From an uncultured Lachnospiraceae bacterium (GTDB lineage: Bacteria; Bacillota_A; Clostridia; Lachnospirales; Lachnospiraceae): a stretch of DNA of 11,468 nt. The stretch lies in contig USPJ01000015.1 in NCBI GenBank assembly GCA_900556645.1, forward strand, positions 1 to 11,468, given 5' to 3'. Shown here in pieces: positions 1 to 7,122 of this stretch (position 1 is its first letter; each line of letters opens with the position of its first letter). A program made the translations under genes and the position numbers. Under the pieces are notes generated by a model. The model was not told where the DNA came from. It did no database searches and saw only the letters and a list, made by a program, of their open reading frames with translations.

Positions 1-76
1 TTTATATTTTTTCATCGGAAAGTTTATAGGTGTGTGAGAGAATAAGCAGGAAGAATGAGAGTGAAGGAGGAAATGA

Positions 77-1033
77 ATGTATTTTGTATTTTTGATTTTG
101 GCGTTGATTGCAACTTTGTTGAATCCCTATGTAGGTCTGTTTGGACTTTTGGTAATTGTGGAGATTCTGGTTTATGCAGGATTTGGCATATACATTGAAA
201 AGACAGAAGGTTTTGCGGATTTTTTTGGAGATATATCGGAGAAGAAGTATCTGAACAATGTACAGAAGTCCGGTAAGGTAGTGATGAAAATATGGTGTGT
301 GGCAGCAGTGTTTTTCTGGATTTGCAGCACCTTCATTAGTCTGGTGGTCTGGCTGTTTGCTTCAGGGGTTATTGGCTCTGACGGGCGTCATATGACACCG
401 TGGATTGTGTTTGAACCGAAAAATGAGTTTTCGGGAAGTGTCAAGATGCTGTTGGCAGCAGTCATTATGCAGACCTGTGCGGTAGTGTGGGTATTTTGGA
501 AAAAGAAACAGATGGAAAAACCACGGCAGCTGGACAATTTTGTTCAGAGAGAGAAAGAGCGTTACGAGGGCTTAAAGGAATGTATCCCTCAGATAGATAT
601 TCATATCGGGATGCTTCCGATTTTCTGCGTGATACTGGCAATGATTTTCGGTATGGCAAATCCTTATCTGGGCTGGATTTCCCTGTTGATACATTTTTTG
701 TATCTGCTGTTGATTGGAGCATTGAAGCTAATGGTGGTTGTCAGTGCGAAGATAAGTAAGATGGACTCCCGTGCAATGCTGAATGCCAGATACTTATTGG
801 CACATCTGCTGAGAGGCTCTGCCTATAATGAAAAGATTTTGGCAACTATCTGGGTTATTACCGGTTTGAGCTGCGGAGGACAGATGTTGTTAACCTTCAA
901 GGCAAAGAATGATATGTTTGCGGTTTTCGGACTGGATATGGGAATGGCGGCACTGGTGTTAAGCTGTGGTTTTGAGATACTTACAGCCCTGTTTTTGAGC
1001 AAAGCCGTCCTTGGAATCGGTGTAAAAGAATAG
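77..1033 (+). CDS. Polytopic membrane protein of unknown function, apparently internally duplicated
   Basis: A 318-residue hydrophobic protein that I do not recognise. The start is supported by AAGGAGG at 64-70, six bases before ATG 77; an ATG at 73 opens only a short frame. Hydrophobic segments lie roughly at residues 2-38, 70-97, 122-141, 178-192, 197-223, 253-272 and 284-312, so it should sit in the cytoplasmic membrane with about seven or eight spans. A charged stretch at 142-172 is likely a loop. The two halves resemble each other: an NPY-x-G motif occurs at 16-20 and 195-199, each inside a long hydrophobic stretch, and a [KR]YL motif followed by a further span occurs about 41 residues later in both (57-59 and 238-240). 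No catalytic, ATP-binding or signal-peptide motif is visible. The next gene is 70 bases downstream with no terminator between, so they are probably cotranscribed. The CDS call is firm; the function is unknown. Confidence 0.85.
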   Translation: MYFVFLILALIATLLNPYVGLFGLLVIVEILVYAGFGIYIEKTEGFADFFGDISEKKYLNNVQKSGKVVMKIWCVAAVFFWICSTFISLVVWLFASGVIGSDGRHMTPWIVFEPKNEFSGSVKMLLAAVIMQTCAVVWVFWKKKQMEKPRQLDNFVQREKERYEGLKECIPQIDIHIGMLPIFCVILAMIFGMANPYLGWISLLIHFLYLLLIGALKLMVVVSAKISKMDSRAMLNARYLLAHLLRGSAYNEKILATIWVITGLSCGGQMLLTFKAKNDMFAVFGLDMGMAALVLSCGFEILTALFLSKAVLGIGVKE

Positions 1034-1103
1034 AAATGGATTTGGAATAAACCACAATTTTGCGGCATACCATATATTAAGCAAAAAAGTGGAGGAGGTT
1101 CCA

Positions 1104-1544
1104 TTGAGTTCAAAAACAAAAATCATGGTCTTACATATGAAGGAATTAATCTATACTGCGATATTCGTGGGGCTAGGGATTCTTTTGGTTATCCTTCTGG
1201 TATGTATGTTCAATAAAAAGGATGATGGAGAAAAAAGCAAGGAAACGATGAAATATCAGGCGGGAGTGTATACCTCCTCAATTCTGTTTAACGACAATAT
1301 TCTGGATGTTGAGGTGGCGGTAGATGATAATGAAATCAAGTCTATTTCTCTGGTGAATCTGGATGAATCTGTTGCAACCATGTACCCGCTGGTGGAGCCG
1401 GCATTGGAGGAACTGGCAGAACAGATTTATGAGAAACAGTCCTTAGAAGATATTACATATAACAGTGAGAACCAATACACCAGCATGGTGCTTATGAATG
1501 CCATAGAAGATGCGGTGGAGAAAGCAGAAATAGAGTCAAAATAG
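1104..1544 (+). CDS. Small membrane-anchored protein with degenerate FMN-binding-like domain
   Basis: A 146-residue protein starting at TTG 1104, chosen because GGAGGAGG at 1091-1098 lies five bases upstream. The in-frame GTG at 1089 overlaps that site, and the internal ATGs at 1125 and 1137 have no ribosome binding site. A single hydrophobic segment (about 14-36) is followed by lysines, then a soluble domain (about 51-141), probably outside the membrane. That domain follows the layout of FMN_bind domains: GVY near 54-56, alternating beta strands with VEVAVDDNEIKSISLV at 69-84, an EQIYEKQS segment, then a YTS motif at 125-127 and a helix NAIEDAVEKA. The usual [S/D]GA[T/S] flavin-attachment motif reads SENQ at 121-124, so covalent FMN attachment is unlikely. 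It may be a partner of the membrane protein upstream. The CDS is firm; the domain assignment is moderate and the role unknown. Confidence 0.75.
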   Translation: MSSKTKIMVLHMKELIYTAIFVGLGILLVILLVCMFNKKDDGEKSKETMKYQAGVYTSSILFNDNILDVEVAVDDNEIKSISLVNLDESVATMYPLVEPALEELAEQIYEKQSLEDITYNSENQYTSMVLMNAIEDAVEKAEIESK

Positions 1545-1580
1545 AAATGAGGGTGTCTACTTGAGACACCCTCATTTTAT
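1545..1580. terminator. Rho-independent terminator between convergent genes
   Basis: A perfect 12-bp stem, ATGAGGGTGTCT (1547-1558) with AGACACCCTCAT (1564-1575), closes a five-base loop and extends by two A-T pairs at 1545-1546 and 1576-1577. A T-rich tail follows on the plus strand. It begins one base after the stop of the upstream plus-strand gene and ends seven bases before the 3' end of the chemoreceptor gene, so it probably serves both directions. The minus-strand tail is less T-rich. Confidence 0.9.
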
Positions 1581-1586
1581 AATAGA

Positions 1587-3635
1587 TTATTTTGTTCTGA
1601 AGCCGCTGACCACTTGACTCAAATCGCCGGAAATCTGTTTCTGCGAATTGGAAAGAGAAGCAACGTCATTGATGATATGAGAGACATTCGTAACAGAGGT
1701 CATAATGGATTCGCTCTTGTCACTGGTTTCCAGTGTGGATTCAGCAACACTTTGGATTGCCAGTACCACCTCGTTCATAATGGTTCGGATGTTGTTAATC
1801 ATCTCATCAATGTTGTCAGTAAGCTCTTTGATATTTTCAGCGTCATTGCCGTATTGTTGTGCAACGTCAACAAAGAAATTGTAATCGGAGCTAACGGTAT
1901 CGCCTACAAAATTCAACATTCTGTTGGAAGAATCGGTCAGAGACGAGAATGCACCGTGAACATCAGAAACGGTAGTCTTAATCTTATTTACAGTTTCAGA
2001 AGTCTCAGAAGCAAGTGAACCGATTTCGCTGGCAACTACAGCAAAGCCTTTTCCCTGTTCTCCGGCTCTGGCAGCTTCGATAGAAGCATTTAAGGACAGC
2101 AGGTTAATCTGTTCTGCGATTCCGGATACAATATCGGCTAAATCCCCAATAGATTGTACGATTTTTGAATTTTCAATATTGTGGCTCAAATCCTCCTCAA
2201 AACCGGAAACAAGTTCATTGGTACGGGATTGAGAGGAAAGACATTTGGATTGAATGTTTTTGGCCCGATCCCTTATTTCATTTACAATCTGATTGCTGTC
2301 ATTGACTTTTTCTGCACAGAGATTAATGGAGGCATTGACTTCTTCGGAGGAAGCGTTGACCTGTTCTGTTGCAGCACTGGTATTGCTCATGGCATTGCTA
2401 ATGTCTGTCATATATGTCTGAATTTGTTCAAACTGCTGTTGCAGAGATTCAGAAATATCATGCAGATGGCTGCTGGAGTCTGTAATTTCTCCGGTCAATG
2501 TCATGGTAGTTCCGATAATAGATTTTAAACTGTCATGCATCATACTCAGAGAATTGCTCATAACACCCAGCTCGTCCTTACGTTTTACAGAGAGTGGTTC
2601 GCTAGTAAGATTACCGTCGGCGATTTCACCTGCAAAGTTGGTAACTAAGTTCAGACTCTTAGAAATTTTGGTAACCTGATAAATAATAATCACAATACTT
2701 AAAAATAGTCCTATTGCACCTACAAATATCATAATAGAAATCTGTTTCCGAATCGGGGCAATAAGCTCTTCACGAGGCATGGAAAGAATTAATTTCCAGC
2801 CTAAATCTGAGAAAGTAGTATAATATGCGGTATATTTTACGTCATCGGTATAGGATAGTGTGCCTTTTTCCTCAGAAATCACTTTTTTGCCCAGTTTTGC
2901 AATGGATTCATTGGAATCCTCTGTGATGCGGAGTCCATCTGCTACTTTCTGAGTATCCTTACAACTGATATAAGTTCCGTCTGCGGTTATGAGAGTGGCA
3001 AACCCTTTTTTGCCGACTTTTACAGCGGATATAAGATTTTGTATGGTTTCCAATTGCATATCAACTGTAATACATCCGATAAAAGTATCTCCATCGTAAA
3101 TCGGCATAGAGCAAGAAGACATTACCAATCCGCTGTAACTGTCATAATAAGGATTGGTTATTACCGGTTCTTTGGTACCGTTGGCAACATTCAGATAGTA
3201 TTCTTGATTAAAGTAATCGTATTCTGCGTTGCTGTAATCAAGAGTAGTCACGATTTTTCCATCTTCTTTATAAAAATATGGGCCTACATATTTTTGAGAG
3301 GCATCGTAAACATTCGGTTCAAACCAGATACCGCTGCCTAAGACCATATCGTTATCAGCAATGGTTTTTGCAAAAATAGCTTCATAGTCTTCCAGACTGG
3401 AAGTATGATAAGTGGCAGATACAAGGGAGGACAATTCCATGGACATTGCTTTTACAGAATCAATTTCTTTGGAAACAGATTGAACTTGAGCATTCATTTC
3501 TGCATCCATATATTTTGAGTTCTGTTCTACGGTAACGGAATTGGCAGTAAATCCGCTGATAAAAATCAAAGCCAGGATTACTGCGATGATGACCGGTAAA
3601 ATGGTTAATAACATGTGAATATGTAGTTTTTTCAT
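1587..3635 (-). CDS. Methyl-accepting chemotaxis protein (dCache - HAMP - MA)
   Basis: A 682-residue transmembrane chemoreceptor. TM1 is at about 8-30, a large extracytoplasmic dCache_1-type sensor at about 40-290, TM2 at 298-320, HAMP at about 321-373 and a long coiled-coil signalling domain to the C-terminus. The hairpin tip that contacts CheA and CheW is clear at 507-537, with [20 protein letters not shown] followed by [11 protein letters not shown]. In the sensor, PYYDSYSG (162-169), [11 protein letters not shown] (177-187) and VDM (191-193) fit a Cache fold. The position of the amino-acid-binding motif (Y-x-R-x-W-Y type) reads YDYFNQEYY (139-147), lacking the Arg and Trp, so the ligand is probably not a plain amino acid. 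There is no C-terminal CheR-binding pentapeptide. The start is supported by GAAAGGAG (complement of 3643-3650), seven bases upstream. No che or flagellar gene is adjacent, so it looks like a free-standing receptor gene. Confidence 0.97.
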   Translation of the reverse strand: MKKLHIHMLLTILPVIIAVILALIFISGFTANSVTVEQNSKYMDAEMNAQVQSVSKEIDSVKAMSMELSSLVSATYHTSSLEDYEAIFAKTIADNDMVLGSGIWFEPNVYDASQKYVGPYFYKEDGKIVTTLDYSNAEYDYFNQEYYLNVANGTKEPVITNPYYDSYSGLVMSSCSMPIYDGDTFIGCITVDMQLETIQNLISAVKVGKKGFATLITADGTYISCKDTQKVADGLRITEDSNESIAKLGKKVISEEKGTLSYTDDVKYTAYYTTFSDLGWKLILSMPREELIAPIRKQISIMIFVGAIGLFLSIVIIIYQVTKISKSLNLVTNFAGEIADGNLTSEPLSVKRKDELGVMSNSLSMMHDSLKSIIGTTMTLTGEITDSSSHLHDISESLQQQFEQIQTYMTDISNAMSNTSAATEQVNASSEEVNASINLCAEKVNDSNQIVNEIRDRAKNIQSKCLSSQSRTNELVSGFEEDLSHNIENSKIVQSIGDLADIVSGIAEQINLLSLNASIEAARAGEQGKGFAVVASEIGSLASETSETVNKIKTTVSDVHGAFSSLTDSSNRMLNFVGDTVSSDYNFFVDVAQQYGNDAENIKELTDNIDEMINNIRTIMNEVVLAIQSVAESTLETSDKSESIMTSVTNVSHIINDVASLSNSQKQISGDLSQVVSGFRTK

Positions 3636-3660
3636 AGCACTACTCCTTTCGTATGGATTT

Positions 3661-3675
3661 TTTACATAATGTAAA
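3661..3675. promoter_or_regulatory. Perfect 15-nt dyad upstream of the chemoreceptor gene
   Basis: TTTACAT and ATGTAAA flank a single central base, giving 7-bp perfect arms. The dyad lies between the candidate -10 of the chemoreceptor promoter (3686-3691, complement) and its ribosome binding site, roughly at +5 to +19 of the expected transcript. That position and symmetry fit an operator for a dimeric repressor. An AT-rich palindrome of this length can also arise by chance, so the role is inferred. Confidence 0.35.
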
Positions 3676-3685
3676 TGTTAACTAT

Positions 3686-3714
3686 ATTCTATGCTCGATA
3701 GGCGAAAAAAGCAA
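3686..3714 (-). promoter_or_regulatory. Candidate sigma-A promoter of the chemoreceptor gene
   Basis: On the minus strand, a -35-like TTGCTT (complement of 3709-3714) is followed after exactly 17 bases by a -10-like TAGAAT (complement of 3686-3691, five of six matches to TATAAT). The -35 is weak, three of six. It overlaps the T-rich tail of the preceding gene's terminator, so the gene is initiated anew right after termination. A flagellar sigma-28 promoter, common for chemoreceptors, is not evident. Confidence 0.5.
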
Positions 3715-3740
3715 GAGAGAAGCTGTTGTAGCTTCTCTCT
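3705..3740 (-). terminator. Rho-independent terminator of the small membrane protein gene
   Basis: A perfect 11-bp stem, AGAGAGAAGCT (3714-3724) with AGCTTCTCTCT (3730-3740), has a five-base loop and is followed on the minus strand by TTGC and six T residues (complement of 3705-3710). It begins nine bases past the stop of the minus-strand gene at 3750-3989. Confidence 0.85.
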
Positions 3741-3749
3741 AATTTCGTT

Positions 3750-3989
3750 CTAATTATTGACCAAAGAACTCTGATAATCATTAATTGCGGTAGGGTCTAT
3801 CTCAATATAGTTTGTAGGTTTATTCTCCTCGTGATGGGTGTAGATGGAATAGCCGCCCCAGCCTATGATGACAGCAGCAACCGCAACTGCACAGATACGT
3901 CCCGCAATGGATTTTACCTTTGCTTTTTTCAAATCCTGCTTGCGATGTGCCTTTTCTTCTTTATATCTGTCAACTTTCTCCTGACTCAT
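3750..3989 (-). CDS. Small single-span membrane protein, unknown function
   Basis: A 79-residue protein that I do not recognise. The start at 3989 is preceded by AAAAGGAG (complement of 3998-4005), eight bases upstream; extending to an ATG at 4046 would translate through this site. The first 30 residues are highly charged (YKEEKAHRKQDLKKAKVK) and probably cytosolic. A hydrophobic segment follows at about 32-51 (IAVAAVIIGWGGY-like composition), and the 28-residue tail is polar and acidic, probably outside. The basic N-terminus before one helix fits an N-in, C-out bitopic protein; there is no lipobox or cleavable signal site. It has its own terminator and lies upstream of, and in line with, the chemoreceptor gene, but nothing shows a functional link. 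The coding call rests on the ribosome binding site, composition and terminator. Confidence 0.75.
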   Translation of the reverse strand: MSQEKVDRYKEEKAHRKQDLKKAKVKSIAGRICAVAVAAVIIGWGGYSIYTHHEENKPTNYIEIDPTAINDYQSSLVNN

Positions 3990-4183
3990 AATAAAATCTC
4001 CTTTTTTATGGGATAGCTTGCAAGGGCATTTATCAAAGGTAAGCAAGCCTCCATGAATCTATTTCATTCAGTATATCACAATTTCAGAAAAAAATCCCGA
4101 AAAATTTCCACAAAGTATAGGATATGTAGTATCATGGTAATGGATAAGAAAAAAGGAGAGAATATACACATAAGGAGGATGCT

Positions 4184-4957
4184 ATGATAGAGGTAAAAAA
4201 TCTGACCAAAGTTTATCGTTTGAATAAAAAGCAGATGGCAGAGTCAAAGACGAAAAATCCAAAGAAAACAGCAGTGAACCAGTTGAGTTTTACTGCACAA
4301 AAAGGAGAAATCTATGGACTCTTGGGACCAAATGGAGCAGGAAAGACTACCACACTGCGATGCATTGCTACTTTGATTAAACCTACCGAAGGAGAAATCT
4401 ATGTGGATGGACACGAGGTTTGCAAAGAACCGGAGGAGGTCCGCAGAAATATCGGTTTTCTGACCAGTGATATTAAGTTGGACGAGCAGTTTGATGTGGA
4501 TTATATGTTCGGGTTCTTTGGAAGACTTCACGGAGTGGAGCCAAAGGTGTTGGAGGAGCGGAAGGAAGAACTGTTTGACTACTTCGGAATCCGTGATTTT
4601 GCCCACAAACAGATTAAGGAGCTTTCCACCGGAATGAAGCAGAAAGCGGCTATTGCAGTCAGTCTGGTACATAACCCGGATATTGTTATATTTGATGAGC
4701 CCACCAATGGACTGGATATTGTCACAGCCAGAAGCGTTACGGATTATCTGAAAAAATTGAGAGACCAAGGGAAATTGGTCATCGTATCCACCCACATTAT
4801 GTCTGAGGCGGAAAAGCTCTGTGACCGTATCGGAATTATCATTGACGGTCGGAAGGTGGCAGAGGGGACTTTGAAGGAGCTGTTGGAGCAGACCGGAGCC
4901 GACGATTTGGAAGATGCGTTTTTTGAATACTACAAAGAGAATAAGGGGGCGGAATAG
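4184..4957 (+). CDS. natA: ABC-2 type exporter, ATP-binding subunit (NatA-like)
   Basis: A 257-residue ATPase subunit that should drive export by the membrane protein encoded next. Walker A is GPNGAGKT at 48-55, the ABC signature LSTGM at 147-151, Walker B IVIFDEP at 167-173, the D-loop NGLD at 175-178 and the switch histidine H204 in STHIMSEAE. The Q-loop position reads IGFLTSDIKLDEQ, without the usual early glutamine, as is common in NatA-type subunits. A lysine-rich stretch at about 15-28 between the first two strands is longer than in most relatives. The start has AAGGAGG (4172-4178) five bases upstream. Its stop precedes the permease start by one base, so the two are translationally coupled. 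NatA/NatB pairs are known as sodium exporters in Bacillus, but close relatives move other substrates, so the substrate is open. No convincing promoter was found in 4047-4183. Confidence 0.93.
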   Translation: MIEVKNLTKVYRLNKKQMAESKTKNPKKTAVNQLSFTAQKGEIYGLLGPNGAGKTTTLRCIATLIKPTEGEIYVDGHEVCKEPEEVRRNIGFLTSDIKLDEQFDVDYMFGFFGRLHGVEPKVLEERKEELFDYFGIRDFAHKQIKELSTGMKQKAAIAVSLVHNPDIVIFDEPTNGLDIVTARSVTDYLKKLRDQGKLVIVSTHIMSEAEKLCDRIGIIIDGRKVAEGTLKELLEQTGADDLEDAFFEYYKENKGAE

Positions 4958-4958
4958 G

Positions 4959-6176
4959 ATGAACGGAATGAATCAGATTTTTAAGAAAGAGATGGCAAGA
5001 GTTTTTAAAGATAAAAAGATGGTATTTTCCGTTTTCCTCCTGCCGGTGCTGATTATGGTACTCATTATGTCCATTGTCAATGGTATGGTGGACAATATGA
5101 TGAAGGACATTGAAAAGCACAATCCTATTGTATATGTACAGAATGAGCCTCAGAGTTTTCAGGAATTTCTGAAAATGGGGAAATTCAAATATGAAATCAA
5201 AGAGATTCAAGGAGAAAAGGATCGAAGTAAGGCGGAAAAAGAGATTTTAGAGGGAGAAGCGGATTTGATCATTGAATTCCCGGAAAATCTGGATGAGCAG
5301 CTTGCTGCTTACAAAGAGGGAGATAAGATTCCACAGATTAAGACCTACTATAATCCATCGGAGGATTTTTCTTCTGCGGCATATGAAGAGATTTCTGTGG
5401 GAGTTTTGGAAAATTATCGTCAGACCCTGCTCTCCATGCGTGTGGGAAATCTGGAAAATATCATGGTATTTACGGTAAATTCCGACAATGAGGACATGGT
5501 AATCCAAGACGATGAAAAGGCAGGAGGAAAAGTGTTGGGAATGATGCTTCCATACTTTATTACTATCCTGTTATTTGCCGGTGCTTTGGGTATCGGTGGC
5601 GATATGATTGCCGGAGAAAAAGAACGGGGAACCATGGCAAGTCTTTTGGTATCTCCGGTAAAAAGAATCTCCATTGCACTGGGAAAGGTAACGGCATTGA
5701 TGGCGATTTCCGGGCTGTCTTCTCTGGTCTATGTGGCGGTTATGGCAATCTGTGCCCCGATGATGATGGATTCTATGATGGGAGGCGGCGGAAACGGACT
5801 GGATTTACACTTGAATCCGCAGCAGCTTTTGCTGATGGGAGTTCTGTTGATTGCTATTGCATTTTTCTATTCCTCGATTATTGCGTTGCTGTCGGTGTTT
5901 GCAAAATCCACCAAGGAGGCAAATTCCTATGTCATGCCGGTTTATATGGTAGTTATTATCGTGGGGCTTTTAACGATGTTCCAATCCGGCACACCGGAGA
6001 CGGTAAAATACTGGATTCCGATTTACAACAATGCATTGGTATTGCAGGGAATCCTTACCCAAGAGATTTCCACGGGAGCATATCTGATTACTATGGTGGA
6101 AAATCTCCTTTTGGGAGCTTTGTTTACCGGAGGAATTGTCCAGGCATTTAAGAGCGAGAAAATCATGTCAAAATAG
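4959..6176 (+). CDS. natB: ABC-2 type exporter, permease subunit (NatB-like)
   Basis: A 405-residue membrane subunit paired with the ATPase just upstream. The start at 4959 is one base past the upstream stop and has AAGGGGG at 4943-4949; a longer in-frame reading from 4914 lies wholly inside the ATPase gene. The architecture is that of NatB/ABC-2 permeases: one span near the N-terminus (23-43), a large external domain (about 44-195), then spans near 196-215, 240-267, 288-312, 325-342 and 374-396. The conserved cytoplasmic motif AGEKERGT at 218-225, just after the second span, is typical of the family and probably forms the coupling helix. A Met/Gly-rich external stretch at 267-280 (APMMMDSMMGGGG-like) is unusual in composition. 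Substrate is unknown: sodium by analogy with Bacillus NatAB, or a peptide or drug. Nothing in the neighbourhood decides. Confidence 0.9.
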   Translation: MNGMNQIFKKEMARVFKDKKMVFSVFLLPVLIMVLIMSIVNGMVDNMMKDIEKHNPIVYVQNEPQSFQEFLKMGKFKYEIKEIQGEKDRSKAEKEILEGEADLIIEFPENLDEQLAAYKEGDKIPQIKTYYNPSEDFSSAAYEEISVGVLENYRQTLLSMRVGNLENIMVFTVNSDNEDMVIQDDEKAGGKVLGMMLPYFITILLFAGALGIGGDMIAGEKERGTMASLLVSPVKRISIALGKVTALMAISGLSSLVYVAVMAICAPMMMDSMMGGGGNGLDLHLNPQQLLLMGVLLIAIAFFYSSIIALLSVFAKSTKEANSYVMPVYMVVIIVGLLTMFQSGTPETVKYWIPIYNNALVLQGILTQEISTGAYLITMVENLLLGALFTGGIVQAFKSEKIMSK

Positions 6177-6180
6177 AACC

Positions 6181-6209
6181 TTGCAACCGGATTTAGAATC
6201 GGGTAAAAT
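6181..6209 (+). promoter_or_regulatory. Candidate sigma-A promoter of the thyA operon
   Basis: TTGCAA at 6181-6186 (four of six to TTGACA) and TAAAAT at 6204-6209 (five of six to TATAAT) are separated by exactly 17 bases. It begins five bases after the natB stop and sits 54 bases before thyA. The spacer holds an imperfect dyad, ACCGGATT (6186-6193) with AATCGGGT (6197-6204), one mismatched pair, overlapping both hexamer edges. This could be an operator. It is a poor terminator because no T run follows. Confidence 0.55.
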
Positions 6210-6219
6210 AAATAATTAG

Positions 6220-6232
6220 TATCTTTAAGATA
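6220..6232. promoter_or_regulatory. Perfect 13-nt dyad in the thyA leader
   Basis: TATCTT and AAGATA flank one central T. With the candidate -10 ending at 6209, the dyad would lie roughly at +5 to +17 of the transcript and well ahead of the ribosome binding site at 6251-6256. It could be a repressor site, but it is short and AT-rich, so chance is quite possible. Confidence 0.25.
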
Positions 6233-6263
6233 GAGAGGAAATATATCATAAAGGAGAACTTCT

Positions 6264-7112
6264 ATGAGTTTAGCGGATCAGATTTTTATAGATATGTGCA
6301 AAGACATTTTGGAAAACGGAGTCAGCACGGAGGGAGAAAAGGTACGTCCTCACTGGGAAGACGGAACCAGTGCCTATACCATAAAAAAATTCGGTGTGGT
6401 CAATCGTTATGATTTATCCAAGGAATTTCCGGCAATCACCCTTCGGAAAACAGCCATTAAAAGCTGTACGGATGAGATGCTTTGGATTTGGCAGAAAAAA
6501 TCCAATAATATCCATGATTTGAAAAGCCATGTCTGGGATGAATGGGCAGACGAAAACGGTTCCATCGGAAAAGCCTATGGCTATCAGATGGGTGTAAAGC
6601 ATCAGTACAAAGAAGGTATGATGGATCAGGTGGACCGGGTGATTTATGACCTGAAAAACAATCCTTTCAGCCGCCGGATTATGACTAATATCTATGTGCA
6701 TCAGGATTTGCATGAGATGAATCTCTATCCTTGTGCTTACAGCATGACCTTCAATGTAACTCAGAAAAAAGGGGAAGACCGGCTGACATTGAATGCTATT
6801 TTGAATCAGCGCTCCCAGGATATTCTGGCGGCAAATAACTGGAATGTCTGTCAGTATGCCGTGTTAGTTCATATGCTGGCACAGGTCTGTGATATGAATG
6901 TGGGAGAGCTGGTGCATGTGATTGCGGATGCCCACATTTATGACCGTCATATTCCGCTGATTGAGGAACTTATCAGCAGACCGACCTATGATGCACCGAA
7001 GTTTTCTCTGAATCCGGAAATTAAGGATTTCTATGAGTTTACCACGGATGATATTAAGATTGAGGATTATGTGACGGGACCTCAGATTAAAAATATTCCA
7101 ATCGCAGTGTAG
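6264..7112 (+). CDS. thyA: Thymidylate synthase (longer ThyA class)
   Basis: Cytosolic enzyme converting dUMP and methylene-THF to dTMP and dihydrofolate. At 282 residues it is longer than the 264-residue E. coli enzyme and resembles the Bacillus ThyA/phage phi3T class, with shared segments such as LWIWQKKSN (73-81) and a GSIGKAYGYQMG-type loop (99-110). Catalytic cysteine is C157 in LYPCAYS (E. coli C146). Phosphate-binding arginines are R137-R138 in SRR and R183 in NQRSQD (E. coli QRSCD). D186, N194, H224 and Y226 fall at the spacing of E. coli D169, N177, H207 and Y209. The C-terminus IPIAV fits the closing tail. Differences from the E. coli type include Ala after the catalytic Cys and IADAHIY in place of GGDTHLY. 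The start has AAGGAG (6251-6256), seven bases upstream. It is the first gene of the five-gene run and is followed after ten bases by dfrA. Confidence 0.97.
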   Translation: MSLADQIFIDMCKDILENGVSTEGEKVRPHWEDGTSAYTIKKFGVVNRYDLSKEFPAITLRKTAIKSCTDEMLWIWQKKSNNIHDLKSHVWDEWADENGSIGKAYGYQMGVKHQYKEGMMDQVDRVIYDLKNNPFSRRIMTNIYVHQDLHEMNLYPCAYSMTFNVTQKKGEDRLTLNAILNQRSQDILAANNWNVCQYAVLVHMLAQVCDMNVGELVHVIADAHIYDRHIPLIEELISRPTYDAPKFSLNPEIKDFYEFTTDDIKIEDYVTGPQIKNIPIAV

Positions 7113-7122
7113 GAGGAGACAG

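Noticed and set aside
1..76. Promoter or upstream gene end in the first bases
   Set aside because: Apart from the ribosome binding site at 64-70, I see no convincing hexamer pair or coding end in this short stretch.
1089..1103. GTG start for the FMN_bind-like gene
   Set aside because: The GTG overlaps the GGAGGAGG site itself; TTG 1104 is at the right distance from it.
1614..2528. Plus-strand open frames across the chemoreceptor gene
   Set aside because: They are antisense to the conserved signalling domain, lack ribosome binding sites and have no family resemblance.
3686..3714. Sigma-28 (flagellar) promoter for the chemoreceptor
   Set aside because: CGCCTATCG bears slight likeness to the -10 GCCGATAA, but no TAAA-type -35 stands at the proper distance; the sigma-A reading fits better.
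3990..4046. Longer N-terminus for the small membrane protein
   Set aside because: It would translate through a strong ribosome binding site, and no site precedes the ATG at 4046.
4047..4183. Promoters in the divergent gap before natA
   Set aside because: TATCAT on the plus strand and TATACT on the minus strand are -10-like, but neither has a recognisable -35 at suitable distance. Promoters are expected here, but I cannot place them.
4914..4958. Upstream start for natB, 15 codons earlier
   Set aside because: It would overlap the natA end in another frame and has no binding site; ATG 4959 has AAGGGGG at good distance and abuts the natA stop.
6186..6204. Terminator after natB
   Set aside because: The imperfect hairpin is short, has a central mismatch and is followed by AAAATAAATAATT rather than a T run. 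I treat it as a possible operator in the promoter spacer.
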